DNA of 64,000 bases from Hyaloscypha bicolor E (GCF_002865645.1 NW_020194558.1:2570014-2634013); one strand, 5' to 3'. Shown: positions 22,664-35,689, numbered from the stretch's first letter. The notes: generated from the sequence alone by a model not told the origin. Made by a program: numbers and translations.

Positions 22664-24466
22664 GATACTCTCTCATTGCTGGCCAAATGAGTAATTGAGG
22701 TCTTGAAGTAGTTGATACTCGCGAATACAATTGAGAGTGTGACTGAAGGAGAAAAGAGAGAGAAGATGAAGATGAGATGGCGAGGGATATATCTTACTCG
22801 TGCCTTTTCGGAAAGCACTTGCCCCACCTACTCGAGTGCAACCTTCCCCATTGCCCCTCCATTAAGCAGCTCAACATGTGTCAAGAGTGACGAAAAAAGC
22901 ACCGTTTCGACCTATCAAGACGACAACGTGGGCTGCACCCAATTCAGGGTCCTGCATGAAACCGCATTAGTGGGGAGACAGCCCAGAGCGCTAGACGCGT
23001 CTTTGCGGGCAGCTTGGGATCATCGTTCGTTGTGCGTGCCGGCTAAAATCTTGCATCCAGAGCGTATTGCAGTTGAGTGCTGGCGAAGGCGTCTTCTTCC
23101 TCCAGCCATTGTCAGGCACAGCCAGAGGTGCGTATCTTCAAGTTGACAGACATGTGCTCGTCCGTCTTCGGATGCATCTTCTTTACCCAGCACAGAAGAT
23201 GATCACCTGAACACTGGAGGACTTGAATTGGGTACCTCATTGGTGGGGATGAGGGCGTTCTGACATGTGGGACAAAGCACTGGGAATGAAGGGTTGTGAT
23301 GCAGAAGAGATATGAGTAATGAGAGACGGAGTGCGGTTGTGCAAAGAAGGTTTTAGACTCTCGCTTAATCCGGGCCAATTGCAGAGCAGCCCGAAGGGGG
23401 CGTGCTTGAGATGTTGGCTTACAGCCTCGCTCTCAGCGATGTCGGGAAGTTCTGATCGAATCGTTTTGATTGAATTCAGCCTTGTTCCGGATTTTCCCTG
23501 GGTAGAAGCGGATGTCCATGTTGAGCCTTCCATTGGATGTGTGTTTGGTCACCTGAGTCTATATCACGTGCTTGGAATCCTTGCTTCTCTCTTTCTCTCC
23601 ATAACAAAGAGCTGCGGGTTTTAAGTTGCAACATCGCCATAAGGATCCCTCGGTCCCGTCAATCTGAAATCCCATCATCAGTGGCCCACTTCCACTTCAC
23701 ATCCTCAGCTGCTTTCACCCCATGACTCTTCACAATACCTCCTAAAATCTCGCCAATAACTTCCCGCCCAACATACCTCTCGCCCTCCTCACTCATCGCA
23801 ATCTCCACTTCATCTTCTTTCCAACTCCAAACTTCAAACCCCGTCCTCCCATTAATATCCATGACCTTGCCCTCTTCCACACCACCATCCAGCCTGTATG
23901 GCTCCCACGGCTCTTCTCCAACTGAAAACTTAATCCACCTTTTCCCATACTCCTCACTAATACCCCTTGACTTTTGACTCGGATGCCGTTACCTCAGCGT
24001 CTGAAACAAGAAAAGCAAGTCGATGAATTGGTGGTGAAATAGAACTCTAGTCCACAATATGATGGGTTGAAAGTGTGAGAGAAAGAGAGGCACAAGAGCC
24101 CGAAGGTAGGTTTAAGATGTAACGAAGAACGTTTGTTCAAGTGATATGTGAGCATCAATCAGTAGATCCTTGAGTCGGCCGGATATTGCACGTTATTATC
24201 AGTGCAACTTTTGTAATATGAAGAAGTGGTCTGTTGGAGTGATGATTAATAATTTGCAACAGGGTGTGGGATTGTCTTTTAAGCCCGGCATAATGAACAG
24301 GGGCAGAACTGGCCATACTTAGCAAGTTCGATCACAAATGGAAGACAGTGGTGTGCATCCTTTTTGGAAGTGATTCATATAAGGCCAATACAGATTCCTG
24401 CCGTTGCAGTTTTGGGACGCCAAACTCCGCCAAAACCAATTCGTAAGCATTCCAGGCATGAGAATA
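22664..24466. other. Intergenic, about 1.8 kb; one isolated coding-like frame
   Basis: Holds the BTA1 promoter and the 3' side of NOC2. Apart from the frame at 23659-23988 I see no gene. Phosphate-regulatory sites for BTA1 might be expected but none was assigned. Confidence 0.45.
23659..23988 (-). pseudogene. Isolated C-terminal-like coding fragment, unidentified
   Basis: A minus-strand frame open for 109 codons after a TAA, without its own good start. It is clearly protein-like: GISEEYGKRWIKFSVGEEPW, then TGFEVWSWKEDEVEIAMSEE and YVGREVIGEILGGIVKSHG. It looks like the last exon or surviving end of a larger protein, but no convincing upstream exon was found within 24000-24318. I do not recognise the family. 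Confidence 0.3.
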
Positions 24467-26779
24467 CTACTCTTCATCTCCGAATCTAGCCTCGGAGTCA
24501 TCGTCTTCATCGACATCCTCCATATCTTCATCACTTCCCTCCACAGCTTTCTCCTTTTCTCGATCGAGCCTTCTCTTCCGATCTTCTTCTCGTCTGCCTT
24601 CCTCCATAAGTCTCGCCTTCTCCTCTCTTTGCTTTCTCTGCCCGACGACAAACGCACCAAGAGGTGTCTTCTCCCATTCGAATCCCTTCAGGAACCCTTC
24701 AACACCGGCTCTGTCATTTGGTGCGAAGTCGACTTTTGATCTCCGCTCTTCGATCCACTTGCCATTGGCCTCCAGTTTCTGTATTACTAATAATATTCCG
24801 GAGTTGATCTTACTGTTTTTGTTTCCTGAGCCCTTGTTGTTCACCTCCTTAAGCCATCGCTTCAGCATGACAATCACAGGTAAAGCCAGCTCAGGGAAAG
24901 CGATGCTGGTTGACCACAGCACGAAGAATTCTGACAGAAGCTCAGCGACTTGTTCACCCACTCCATCTTGGTAAACCCGTGTTCGCAGGTATGATTTTTG
25001 GGCTTTGTAATTTGAGGCAAAATCGAGGCTCTTCAGAGTGCTAGGCTTCGGTGGTTTCTTCATCTCAGCAGAGTTTAGAACCTCGAGTAATGCCGATGCC
25101 AAGGGGATGTAGGTACCAGTTGCTCGGGATATCCTGAGAAGTGATCGTATCATATGAAATCGGAGGGGGAAGTATGTGGCTGTGGGAATAAGTCGCATAG
25201 CACCTAGTGTGACTTGAACAGTAGGGTAGATCAGATCTCGTAATGGCGACTCTTTGCCAATCTCCGCTTCCTTGACAGGACTGCAATGCTCTGATAACAC
25301 GCAAGACCAGAAGTTTAAAGAGTGCACATATTGCCAATTGTAGACAGTCTTGTACGACTCTTTCTGGTTGTTTGTGATGCTAGATCGGAGATGAATGGCC
25401 AATTGGCGTATGAATGTGAAGCCGGTGGTATATCCAACGGCCTGGTCAATCCCCCACAGTTCTGCCGCTGAATTCATCACTAAATTTATTCCCTGGGTGG
25501 TGTGTATTGTGGTATTCCGACTGCCTTTGACCAAGCCCTGATACACAGTCTTCAAGACGGCTTCCCGCAAACCAGGATCTCCGATCACAGTCAACCTCCG
25601 AAGAACCAAGAACGCGGTAATTCGAGTGGCTTCCGTACTTGACGAATCTGACCAGATATCGACAACACTCTTGACTATGTTCTTGAGGACTTTCTTAAAA
25701 GATAAGAGGTATGGCAAAAGAGGTGTGATGGAAGAGAGTGTGAGCTTGAGTGTCGATTCATCGGAGAGGGTCGTGAGGAGGTGGTGAACGGATGAGGAGT
25801 GTGATTTAAGAAGAGCCGTCAAAGTCTTAAATTTCTTTGAATCCGTCGAAACTCGAACCTTTCCAGCAGCGCTTTCCTTGACGGGTAAATGGTAATTGAG
25901 GACCTCGGGAATATTCTTGAGAGCTGTGACGAGCAATTCATGGTAGACGTGGGGGCTCGATATCGTATACTTATATTCCTTCCCCTCATCTTCATTGACA
26001 TGAGCAGCAGACCTAAAAGCAAGTGCCACTTGTCGCATTGCACGCAATGAATGTTGTTCTTTCATAGCTTTCGTCCATTTTGCAACCATGGCTTTTGTCA
26101 CTTCCGCCAGGTCCTCGGTTTCGTCCTCTTCAGTCTCCTCCTCTTCTTCCTCAATGGGCATTTTCTTAGCCTTCTTTTGCTTCTTCTTTTTGGGCGGCGC
26201 TTCGGTTTCGCTGTCACTCAGCCCGTCAACCTCTGCCAAATCTGCATCTTCGTCGAAATCGAGAGCTTCGGGATCGTGCTCCTTCAGATATTTGTAGAAT
26301 TCGGGATCCTTCTCAGCTAAAGCGTCCATCGCACCCTTACTCATGCCAGTCTCGTCTTCTTCGCCACTCCCGTCCTCGCTGTCGCTCAGTACTGGCGCCT
26401 CTTCGAAAGAAGCCTCTGAAGAATCATCCTCGTCTTCTTCCGGTTCCGTCCTCTTCCTCTTTCCTAACTTCTCGTGGACTGCTTTCTTCGATGTCTTCGA
26501 TTTCTTCGCAGACATTTCAGGAATTTCAAATCCGCCTTGGAAAAACTCGTCCACACTCATCTTTCCGAAAGGGTCTTCCTTGACAGTCTTTGTCTTCTGA
26601 GGCTCTTCCTCTCCATCTTTTGCACCCAAGAATTCTGCATCTTTCGCATTTCGAGCCTGTTTCTTGGCTTTGACTTGCTGTCGTTGTTTGATCTTTGCAC
26701 CAGCTTTTCGCTTCTCGAGAGTATCCCTAAGGTGATTCTTCTCGAATTTCCGAGTCGATTTCTTCGTGCTTTTAGCCAT
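24467..26779 (-). CDS. noc2: Nucleolar complex protein 2 (NOC2)
   Basis: Single exon, 770 residues. The N-terminus is basic (MAKSTKKSTRKFEKNHL), followed by acidic blocks (EPEEDEDDSSEASFEEA) and the family phrase DPEFYKYLKEHDPEALDFD. The Noc2 repeat domain follows (about 330-690), with NYHLPVKES, LRRLTVIGD, FIRQLAIHLRSS and YPLRFHMIRSLL-type motifs (here FPLRFHMIRSLLRISRATGT), and an acidic/basic tail. Noc2 forms complexes with Noc1 and then Noc3 that carry pre-60S particles from the nucleolus to the nucleoplasm. Known homologues are about 700-780 residues, so this is full length. It is divergent from VPS28, with only about 200 bp between the starts. Confidence 0.95.
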   Translation of the reverse strand: MAKSTKKSTRKFEKNHLRDTLEKRKAGAKIKQRQQVKAKKQARNAKDAEFLGAKDGEEEPQKTKTVKEDPFGKMSVDEFFQGGFEIPEMSAKKSKTSKKAVHEKLGKRKRTEPEEDEDDSSEASFEEAPVLSDSEDGSGEEDETGMSKGAMDALAEKDPEFYKYLKEHDPEALDFDEDADLAEVDGLSDSETEAPPKKKKQKKAKKMPIEEEEEETEEDETEDLAEVTKAMVAKWTKAMKEQHSLRAMRQVALAFRSAAHVNEDEGKEYKYTISSPHVYHELLVTALKNIPEVLNYHLPVKESAAGKVRVSTDSKKFKTLTALLKSHSSSVHHLLTTLSDESTLKLTLSSITPLLPYLLSFKKVLKNIVKSVVDIWSDSSSTEATRITAFLVLRRLTVIGDPGLREAVLKTVYQGLVKGSRNTTIHTTQGINLVMNSAAELWGIDQAVGYTTGFTFIRQLAIHLRSSITNNQKESYKTVYNWQYVHSLNFWSCVLSEHCSPVKEAEIGKESPLRDLIYPTVQVTLGAMRLIPTATYFPLRFHMIRSLLRISRATGTYIPLASALLEVLNSAEMKKPPKPSTLKSLDFASNYKAQKSYLRTRVYQDGVGEQVAELLSEFFVLWSTSIAFPELALPVIVMLKRWLKEVNNKGSGNKNSKINSGILLVIQKLEANGKWIEERRSKVDFAPNDRAGVEGFLKGFEWEKTPLGAFVVGQRKQREEKARLMEEGRREEDRKRRLDREKEKAVEGSDEDMEDVDEDDDSEARFGDEE

Positions 26780-26980
26780 TATGAGGTTGGCAGCTTCGTG
26801 ATTGCAGTTGATGCATTTTCCTATCGGCTCAGAAACTTTTTGGCAGTGATTTGAGAGGCTAAGCCAGTTTGGGCAAGCTTAAGGCGGTGTGTGCTACTAG
26901 CGTGGCAGAACGGCCTTCAGTAACCCCACCAGACGGGGTCAAAAAAAGCTCCTGATCAATTGTCAAACGTGACATTTAAA
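26780..26980. promoter_or_regulatory. Bidirectional promoter between noc2 and vps28
   Basis: Two intact genes are read away from each other from this 201-bp stretch, so it must hold both promoters. No TATA element or specific site could be assigned. Confidence 0.6.
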
Positions 26981-27787
26981 ATGTATCAAACTCGGCAGGC
27001 GTATGCGCCTACACCCCACAGTTATGTGCCAAATACCGCTTTCTCAGCCACGATAAATCTTGACGAGGTAAGGTTCTTCTCCAGCTCCACAACTGACTCT
27101 AATTTGAACATCCAGGAGGTGAAACTTGCAGAAACGAGAGCCGAACGAGATCTTCAGGACTCTCTTGCCGAAGTATTCAGCATCATAATCACCTTAGACG
27201 AACTCGAGAAAGCCTATCTGAAAGATGCCATACCCGAGGCTGACTATACCGAAATATGCGATCGATTGCTGAAGCAATACAAAGCGATATTGACAGACGA
27301 GGCTGTGTCGAGGGAATTCGTGGACCTCGAAACCTTTAAGAATGAGTGGGATGTATGATGTACCCACGTCAAAGCGAGGAAAAGCTGTATCTGACATTTA
27401 CAGATGGAAGTTCCGCGAGCAACGGAGAGAATCAGAATTGGCCTTCCCAGCACAGTAACCGCGCCGTCCATCAACACGGCAGCGACGAGCAATAATGGGA
27501 CGAATGGTACCCTCATTCTTGAAGCAACACAGGACTTCATTACCTTCCTCGATGCACTCAAGCTAGGGCTTTTGGAGAAACACCAATTACACCCCTTACT
27601 TTCGGATGTCATTCAGAGTGTGAACAAGGTTACAGATAGAGACTTCGATGGGAGGGGAAAGATCGTACAGTGGTTAATTGCGTTGAACCAGATGAAAGCG
27701 ACGGAGGAGATCAGCGAGGATCAGGCACGGGAGTTGGAACTAGACATGAATTCGGCTTACCAAGGATTCAAGGCTACCTTGAAGTGA
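26981..27787 (+). CDS. vps28: ESCRT-I subunit VPS28
   Basis: Three exons, 26981-27067, 27116-27352 and 27404-27787 (introns 48 and 51 bp); 235 residues. The start MYQTRQAYAPTPHSY is typical of fungal Vps28. The first intron is a multiple of three without stop; splicing gives INLDEEVKLAETRAERD, which fits the family far better than the read-through. The N-terminal core (ELEKAYLKDAIPEADYTEIC, YKAILTD) binds Vps23/Vps37, and the C-terminal four-helix domain (LLSDVIQSVNKVTDRDFDGR, ELELDMNSAYQGFK) binds ESCRT-II Vps36. Role: sorting of ubiquitinated cargo into multivesicular bodies; in fungi ESCRT-I also serves alkaline-pH signalling. Confidence 0.95.
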
Positions 27788-27936
27788 TGACTGATGTAAC
27801 TACCGGTAATGGTCAAATATTGGAGGCATAGCGTGGGCGTTGGGGTTTATGGAAGTCGGCATTGAGATTTTAACCGGGATGGGAGGCCCTTCTTTCTCAT
27901 GAGACGTGCAAACATTTCCAAAGCATATTGTTTTTT

Positions 27937-29184
27937 TCAGACCAAGAAAGTCCAGAAACTGGGATACACAAACTCATCCTCGAAGATTCGTCTAACTTGC
28001 TCTAGCACGAACTTTTCCACCTTGCCCACATTTTTGAGAACCTGTTTCCCATTCTCTCTTTGACCAATCTCGCTCTCGACTTTGATCTCATGTAAAAGAC
28101 CACCCATTTTCATGCCACTGGAATGGCTCTCTTCTGTCCCTTCTGCCCCAATGGCAGCATATGCGTCTTCCGGTGACAGGAAACAAAAGTGTGCCCTCTT
28201 CCTGATATAGGCCAGGACGGCAACTCCATCGAAGGACAGCCCAGTGATATTCAACTTGACAGGTATGCCTACGAAACTCGGCATTGGATAATCTAGAAGG
28301 ATTTCGGCTGTGAGAGACAGCTTCACGTCACCAGAATATCTCACTCGGAAGACTGTTTGTAAATCTTCGACTCGAGGTTCACGGAACCGTCGTGGAGGCG
28401 ACGCTGATTCTTCCTCGACTGTCTCTTCCAGTAAACCATCTCGGGTTTGCGGTCTGGTAGTGGTAGCTGACGTAGCTAATGTTGAGACACTCTCTCGTTC
28501 ACGCAAAGCTGGATGCTTGGAAGAGTCTGCGGTTGGAGGTGGGGACAGTGAGCTTCCGCTAGCGGTGTGACGGTGTCCCCTTTCCTTTGAAGATGGTAAG
28601 TTCGAGTAGTCTGGCCAGCCGTGGGGAAGGTGTGCACCTGCGACCGCGGCTAGAGGAGTCTGTGTGCCAGACAAGCCCGTTGCAAGTTGAGAATGGAAGT
28701 AGTTGAGATTCGAGGTCCCGCCAGGAATTCCTGGTGTACTGACGCCAAGGAATGGGCTGCCTATATCGCCGGGACTTTGCATCGACCTCATGCCAGGTAG
28801 CCGCGTATCGATATATGGGGGGAGATGGGTGACTTGGGACGGCCCATTCGTCCTCTCAACTCTTTCCATCCTTCGTCGCTCTCTCAAACTTTCTTGCTGC
28901 GCCGTTTTGGGCTTCCAGCTGTCGGCGCCATTCTCCTCATCTCCATCTTCGCCATAGTCATCCTCGATCTCTTCATAGAAGTCGGGTAGAGGGTCACAAA
29001 TGTCCTTGATCTCAACTTCGGGTGCGATGGAGCCAAACTCGAAGGCGTGGACCCTGACACCCTTGATGAATCGAGGTAGCGTCACCGTTTGGAATTTCTC
29101 GTGCACAAAGTCTCGTATCTTTTCCGCCAGCGCGATGCCATCGGGGCCAGTGGTCAGAGTTTCCCAGTTGAGGTCGATGGACAT
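27937..29184 (-). CDS. mdm12: ERMES subunit MDM12 (mitochondrial distribution and morphology)
   Basis: Single exon, 415 residues. It begins [16 protein letters not shown] and continues [35 protein letters not shown]: the N-terminal part of the SMP (lipid-binding, TULIP-like) domain. A disordered, Pro/Ser/Thr-rich insertion (about residues 85-265) interrupts the domain, as in Pezizomycotina homologues, before [20 protein letters not shown] and the C-terminal half ([23 protein letters not shown]). Mdm12 with Mmm1, Mdm34 and Mdm10 tethers ER to mitochondria and moves phospholipids. Its 3' end faces VPS28 across 149 bp. Confidence 0.95.
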   Translation of the reverse strand: MSIDLNWETLTTGPDGIALAEKIRDFVHEKFQTVTLPRFIKGVRVHAFEFGSIAPEVEIKDICDPLPDFYEEIEDDYGEDGDEENGADSWKPKTAQQESLRERRRMERVERTNGPSQVTHLPPYIDTRLPGMRSMQSPGDIGSPFLGVSTPGIPGGTSNLNYFHSQLATGLSGTQTPLAAVAGAHLPHGWPDYSNLPSSKERGHRHTASGSSLSPPPTADSSKHPALRERESVSTLATSATTTRPQTRDGLLEETVEEESASPPRRFREPRVEDLQTVFRVRYSGDVKLSLTAEILLDYPMPSFVGIPVKLNITGLSFDGVAVLAYIRKRAHFCFLSPEDAYAAIGAEGTEESHSSGMKMGGLLHEIKVESEIGQRENGKQVLKNVGKVEKFVLEQVRRIFEDEFVYPSFWTFLV

Positions 29185-32100
29185 CTGAGCTCTTGGCGGG
29201 AATCACGAGACGCCCCAGAGTCCTAACATGGGATATTCATGAAAGATCAACAATTCGGGGGCTTGTCTGAGATGCCGATAGCAGCAGGATCCATTCAGAA
29301 GATACTGCAATCTTCAAATGCCGCCGGGGTAGTCGTTGAGAGTTCTCGGATCAACGTCTCGAGTGATGTTCTAGCGAAAGCTCGCCAGGCTAAAGCGGCG
29401 CTAAGTACCACCTTAAAGCGGCATTGTTTGCCAAACGACTTTCCTCCTCCTCTATTTTCTTTAATCAACCACCGTCTACGCAAGAACTCACAACGATCAG
29501 AAGTACTTCCACCGCATAGAGCAATATCGGAACCTGTGGCAGGACTAGTTGTGTTCTGTCTTTTTCTACGGGCAGAATTTCTGAGTTCTGGTCCGCAGCC
29601 AGTCGGGTCAAAATCCAGCAAGTCTGTTGGCTGCGAGAACCTTGACTGTATCCCCCGAGTTCAACGCGACGAGCACACCGAGTACCGTCAGGCAAGAGCT
29701 GGCTGCCAGGGTCTACTCACACAGAGAGTCCTCACCTCTGTCAAAGCTCACAAGCCCTGCATTATCCTTATTTGTCATGTCAATTGGCGGACGTCGAGAT
29801 CTCGATTTAAGAGCCTGCTTTTGCTTTTTTGAGTGGATGACAGGGCATCTAGGCGCTTCGGCGCCTCTGCCGCTCTGGTGGCAGGGGTCTGCTGCAGCCA
29901 AACCGTTGTATCACTGTCTGCACGACACAGATTTCAGCATATTGGAAAATCGAAGTATTTCTCACAGCTTACTGGCGCTATCAACGGGAGGGACCTGCAC
30001 TTTCTCCGCTGTCACAGCTGCAGCAGCACATCATCCGCAGTTGGATCGTGCACAGATGGCGTCTAAATCCCTCAAGCAAGTTTAACTGCAAGGTCCGCAT
30101 TCAACCAAACCGGCGCTTGAAATTACTTACGAATCTACACGCCAGGGTCATCCACTACCTCTTTCGATCTTCCCGGGCAATCAGCAGGTTCATTGCCTAA
30201 CCTAATGGATTCTCCCTTTGCGCCAAGCCGGTGGCAATTTGTCGGAGGGGCATGAGCCGTCTTTCCCACAAGGCCCCAACACCATCTCATCCTCCCATTG
30301 CCACCCTTTTGCCGACGGAGGGTGGGGAGGGTGGCTGCGACTCGAGTAGAATGATCTAAATTTCACGGCATGTGATGGTCGAATGCTTCAGTCTTTAACC
30401 ATGGCCCTTGTCAGTCTGCAGACAAAGATGAAATGGGCAAGATCTCCTTTCAAATACCAACACCGAAGCCCCATATATGCAGCCTCATCACATGATTCAA
30501 CGTGTATGCATGCAGTGACAAGGGTCTCGACGCCTGAGATACGACCGCATTGACATTTCTGGCGTGTTGTCTTCTTCCTTGAAACGCATACCAAATTGCC
30601 AACATTGTGGCTTCGTTGGTATAGAAATTGTTTCCACATTATGGATGACTACCAGGATGCCTTCGTGATCTGCGGGCCTGCAGAGCGGGCAGACCCGTCC
30701 TGATGCTGCATCCGTACGGCACCGAAACAGTCGAAGGGGGGCCACATCTGTGGCCCGTCTGTAAGCCGCTACTCCAGATCAGCTTTTCCACAGGCAGTCA
30801 TCCTGGACTTCTTCAGCAATCCTTGTCAACTTCTGGGAAAGATGTCGGTGCGGGTGTGTTGTCTAAGAATGTTGGATGTTGGTGCCCAATGGTGCAGATG
30901 AGCTCAACTAGCCTTCAGCAGGCAGAAACCATTGCTCAGAATACGAAGAAAGTTTCTAAGCTGCGAATCTTCGGGGTTGCAATCACAAGAGTAAGCCCAG
31001 ATTGTGCCGAAACGCCATGTTGACCTCGCTGATATTCTGACTGAGTTTAGGACGAATGCTAGGTCAAAGCAATATGCCCACCCCCTCAGCGACTGCTCTG
31101 TCAACTGCCAAACCCTGGAACTCCAAAACATGCTGTATGCCTGCAGCAATACTATGGCGATCTTCTCACCGCAGCGAGCCCTGACGTATGTGGATCCCCA
31201 ATTTTTACCAACCGTAACTCCTGCAAATGCTCAATCAACACCATCTCCAGGATCGTCCATGAAGAACGAGTGAAATCCCCTTCCTGGAATACACTTGTTG
31301 AAGCTTGGTGTTAATGGGCATCTGGAACCCAGTTAACTTCCCGCACCACAGATTTGCAGATGAAACTTACTGCTTGCCGGTGTTACACACATTGATCACA
31401 AGGATAATCTTGCCTTTCGTGCTTGTCTATGACGGGACAGCTTCGCCCCGGATTTGCCCTCTTTCTGGCGCAGTGAACAACAGAATATGGGACGACATGG
31501 CCACAAGAAAAATAATAAATCCATCGATTACACATGTTGTCGTTGGCGGCAACAAAGAGGTTGATTTTGGAAGAATTTGGAAGGTCCGAGCTTTGGGATT
31601 TGGACGACCGGCCGAGCTGTGATTGATAATAGTTACTAACTGGACAGATAAAAGGGAAAGGAGCAACCGGGACTCTGCTGATATAGAGCCGGTATATGTG
31701 AAGTTCGACATACTCGGAAGTAGTTCACCTAGGTATGTGTGAAACCTGTGTTCGTGGAGGCAGGTCCCGGAATTCTTGTAGTTGAAGTGTCGAAGCTGCA
31801 GCGAGAGGCACAAGATTCAAGATGAGTGTTCGAACGTTCAGTTTTCATCGGCGTCGGCAGGTTGCTTTATAGCCCGTCACACCATCCCGAGTATACGGTT
31901 CGGTCTGGTCAGTTAAATTGGGATGTTGTTGTTTGCCATTCCCCGTGGGATGTAGCAGCACTGCGGCGACCTTCCAAAGCACAGCTGCCTGCCTGCGCGC
32001 GGCCTTGTTGGTGGTTTGTTATCTCACGAGAGATGTGATGAGTTGAGGAGAGTTGGATATTACTTGCAGCCATAGAAGTATCATACCGGGCTGGCCCCAG

Positions 32101-32380
32101 ACTACCAACAAAGATGCCTCATTCGGGGGCCGAACGGTTGGCTGAAAAGGATCATTGAGGATCACATAACGGTAGGGCAGGCAAGGAACATCGTCAATGC
32201 TGGCAAGGTTTGCAGCGGGCTATGATTCCAAAGCTCACATGGACACCCAGCAGAGATTGGCGTGCAAAAAGAGAAGAGGAGTGAGTGGCCCACCGGTAGC
32301 GGCGCACCCAAGGTTGCAAGGAGGCAAGGCCTAAAGTCGAAGCTCCAAAGAGGCAAGGCCACGCTATGGGCCAGCCCCAG

Positions 32381-32410
32381 GAGCAGCCCCCAGCAGCCCC
32401 CAGCAGCCCC
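32381..32410 (+). repeat. 10-bp tandem repeat (CAGCAGCCCC, three copies)
   Basis: Three adjacent units, the first with one mismatch (GAGCAGCCCC). It lies in a locally GC-rich patch of the gene-free region. Confidence 0.9.
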
Positions 32411-32739
32411 ACTGTTGCGCGTAGCAGAGAGTTCGACCTTGTCGTCTCGATATTAGCTTCGAGGGCTGTGACAGGGGGAGCAGCGCAAAATGTGCGACGG
32501 ATGTCGGGTGGAGGCCAATCACCAGCGGGCATCCGATTCGAGGTCGCGGCTCACAGCATGGCTTGCTACGGGGGTGCCATGTGCCCAGCCCGGGCGTGAT
32601 CTCGACATGAAGACGCTTTTCAGGCCCGTTGCAGGATCTGCCCAGGCCGCTGCGCGCGGTGGAGCTTCTCGAAGGCGCACTGGCTGCTGCGCTGGACTTT
32701 CGCCGCCGTGGTTGGAGGGGGAGCGAGAGGAGAGGGGAG

Positions 32740-32775
32740 GAGACTCAGGAAACTCAGGAGACTCAGGAGACTCAG
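32740..32775 (+). repeat. 9-bp tandem repeat (GAGACTCAG, four copies)
   Basis: Four units; the second has A for G at the third base. The unit is a multiple of three, so a passing open frame reads ETQ-like tripeptides, but that frame has no other support as a gene. Confidence 0.9.
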
Positions 32776-35689
32776 GAGAGGGGAGGAGAGGAGAGGGGAG
32801 CGCAGGAGGGGGAGGCAGCCGCAGGACCCTGGGCTTCTGCTCGGCAGACAGCTCCCCTAGCTCTCCTTTTGCGTCAGCCGGAGGCGTCTGGTCTGCCGTG
32901 GCGCTACGACCGACTTACGCCCCCAACCTTCAGTCCAACGTTAGGCAACGTCGACTGCCGTGTTAAATCCCCAATGGAGACAATACGAGCCTATCACCAA
33001 CTGTTGCTTTTGCTCGCGGTCCTGCGTCTGTACCACTCCGTCTGCACTTCACCACAGGAGCAGTCGGCCATGCGCGGCGGGCCGGACATTAACTGCGTGA
33101 TCTTGGACAGCGCGCATTAATTGGAACACCTGGGCTCCCTGCAATGCGCTTCCGCGCCACTGCGCCAACAGCGCAGCACTTGGATGTTTCGATATCTTGC
33201 AGCTGGGTAGCTCCAAGTTGGGCAACGAGCCGGGCCTTATCGGCGGACGTGGATCTCCACAGTAAAGACAGATTTCACCCCATGCAACTTGGCCTGCCTG
33301 CTGGGCCACGGATTAACCCATCCCCCCCAAGCCCCAGAAACGGCCGTTTTCGAGAGCAATAATGGCCGCGAATGCAGCCCTTCTGTCACCCGCATGAACT
33401 ACGCTGAAGTGTGACCAGATGAACCGATCGACGACGACAGCCGCCCCGTTGCCCGAAACAGCTCCTCCTCACCCGGTCCACGTCGAAATACTGGTGAGTC
33501 AAGCCTTCATTTTACGAGGATGCCGGGACCTCATATGAAGCGGCGAAGTCATCCAAAAAGGACTCGAGTGCTGGCCCGCATTCCCGCTCTCCCCTCCCCC
33601 ACCCTCACTCAGACATCCCTCACCATGGTGCCGTCAAGGGTTTGTAACGACTTCGTCTCGAGCCTTGAACCTCCGTGGTTTGTGACAGAAATTTGAACAA
33701 TCTATAGAAATTTCCGTGGGGAGGCACAAGGCCTCTCATCCTGCAGGACCCCGACGTCAACCTATTTCTGGCAGCGGATGGCTGCAAAAGGTGTTGTCAG
33801 CTGCAGCATCTGAGATTTGAGCCATCCAAACAAATTTACCCCAGAGGCAAATATTGCAAAATCAAATGCCAATCAATACGCAATTCTACGCAGCTGGACT
33901 TTTCCCGAGGGGGGCGATCCTTCAATCACCATCCATTATCGATAAGAAGAGTGTGATGGGGAAGGCGTGTCAGCCACTGGTGCCAGTAGCCAGCTAGCGA
34001 ATTGCAGTAGCACAATAAGCGCCATTCAGATCCTGACATGCAACCTCTTTCGCCTCTCGCCTCTCCCTGTTGCGCACCTTGCAAAGACGCGTCAAAATCG
34101 GGCTTGGACGACAGTGGGTGAGTGGGGAGAAGATTACTTGACAGATCGCGGACAGCACAAGCCTGTAATGTGACGTATTGCATGTCATATAGGCTCTCAT
34201 ATGCCATCTCAAACTCGAGGTCTGCCCTTGATCCTGGTCAGCAAGCCCGGTTGCGATCCGGACTCCGAAGACATTGACATCAAGAAGGAATGAGTTTCCG
34301 CAGGACAGCTCTTGGACCGCTGAACATAATTTCAAAGCCCAGACCCTCATCGAGGAGTGAGCGCCCCCGAATGATCGAGGACGCCTCTGCACGGATCTCA
34401 ACGGCAGGATGAAGAGAAAGGAAGTGTTCCTGGCGCGTAAGACGAGCTGCATACCCGGATCAGAGCTGCGGCCGGCTTAACACGATGCAACCAAGTGTAT
34501 CGATACCTCTTTTAGCGCACAGCCTTAGCTCAGCTCTGCGTATCTACACTCTTGAGAATCTCAAAAGGGTGACGGCCCTGCCAGGAAGATTCTGCTTCGT
34601 TAGCTTCATCAAGTCATCGGACCGACATTTCATGCAGATGCAAAGGCATCCCGTGCATGAAACCGCTATGATATGTACGGTATTTATAGCGGCTGCCCTC
34701 TACACAACCAACACTTCTCAAAACGCAATGTCGCTGAAGCCACCGCAAGCAGCCCTGGAGAGGTCCGGGTCAATTCAGGTCACGTGAATTGCAACTAACG
34801 GATCAAATCCAACAAGAAGCTCGACCGCCACACCAACTTTTTGACGTAAAAGTCTCTGATGAAGCCTAGCAGCAATCTCTCCTGGTAGCACACAAATCTA
34901 TCTACCGGCAAGTCACAGTCATCTGGCATGACTTTGTGGAATGCGATCCTGGCACGGGTCCCTCTGCGAGAGGACAAAAACTCAATCATACGACTTGGTT
35001 CTTTCCACTGGTTAATCTGTCCAACACCGTCCCTCCAGGATGGACAGAATTGCTCCGGCTCGAATCTGGTTGACCACTGGGTCCTACCGACTTGAAGCAA
35101 CATCTTACCTCGGTAGTGTTGACGCCTGGCTCAGCGATGCGGAGATCTAGCCCCTTACTCCTCGATTACCCCGGATTTGCGGGAAACCAGGTTTCGTGAC
35201 GACATCATTTCGGAATAATGCAGAAGGATTCTGGCATCTGGGTGGACTGACTGACGAAAAGCAATTTCTCGGCATGCCCCGAGAATATGGCCACACGAGC
35301 TCTTTCCACAACAGGACAGCGCCAGGAGCCGCCTGACTTGAGAACAGCAATCATGAATTGATCAGGCGAACAGCTGATAAAATTCAAAACGACCTGCGTG
35401 GCTTTGCTTGGGGTCAAATAGCAAGCTGTGCTGATTTGTCTGGTTGCTCAGCCATTGCGGCTAGAGGTGGCCACTCTCGGGAATCTCGTCGCATGGTCAG
35501 ACGAGGGGCAGTTGGCGTGGGAGTTCGCCCTGAAGAGAGCGAGCTTCCGACTTATATTCTTGTGTCGAGGTGTTCCCACCAATAGCAGCAGTGCAGATGG
35601 TTGTGCCGGCCACAAGCGTCGGCCACAAGCGACGGCTCGACAGACTCTCAATTATCGTGCTTGTGAACTTCCATTACCCCATCGGGAAT

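Noticed and set aside
29239..29832. 197-codon open frame on the plus strand
   Set aside because: Lies in the upstream region of MDM12, has no family-like motif and several overlapping frames on the other strand.
32629..33120. 163-codon frame over the 9-bp repeat (ETQ repeats)
   Set aside because: The open frame results from the in-phase repeat and high GC; no start context, no domain.
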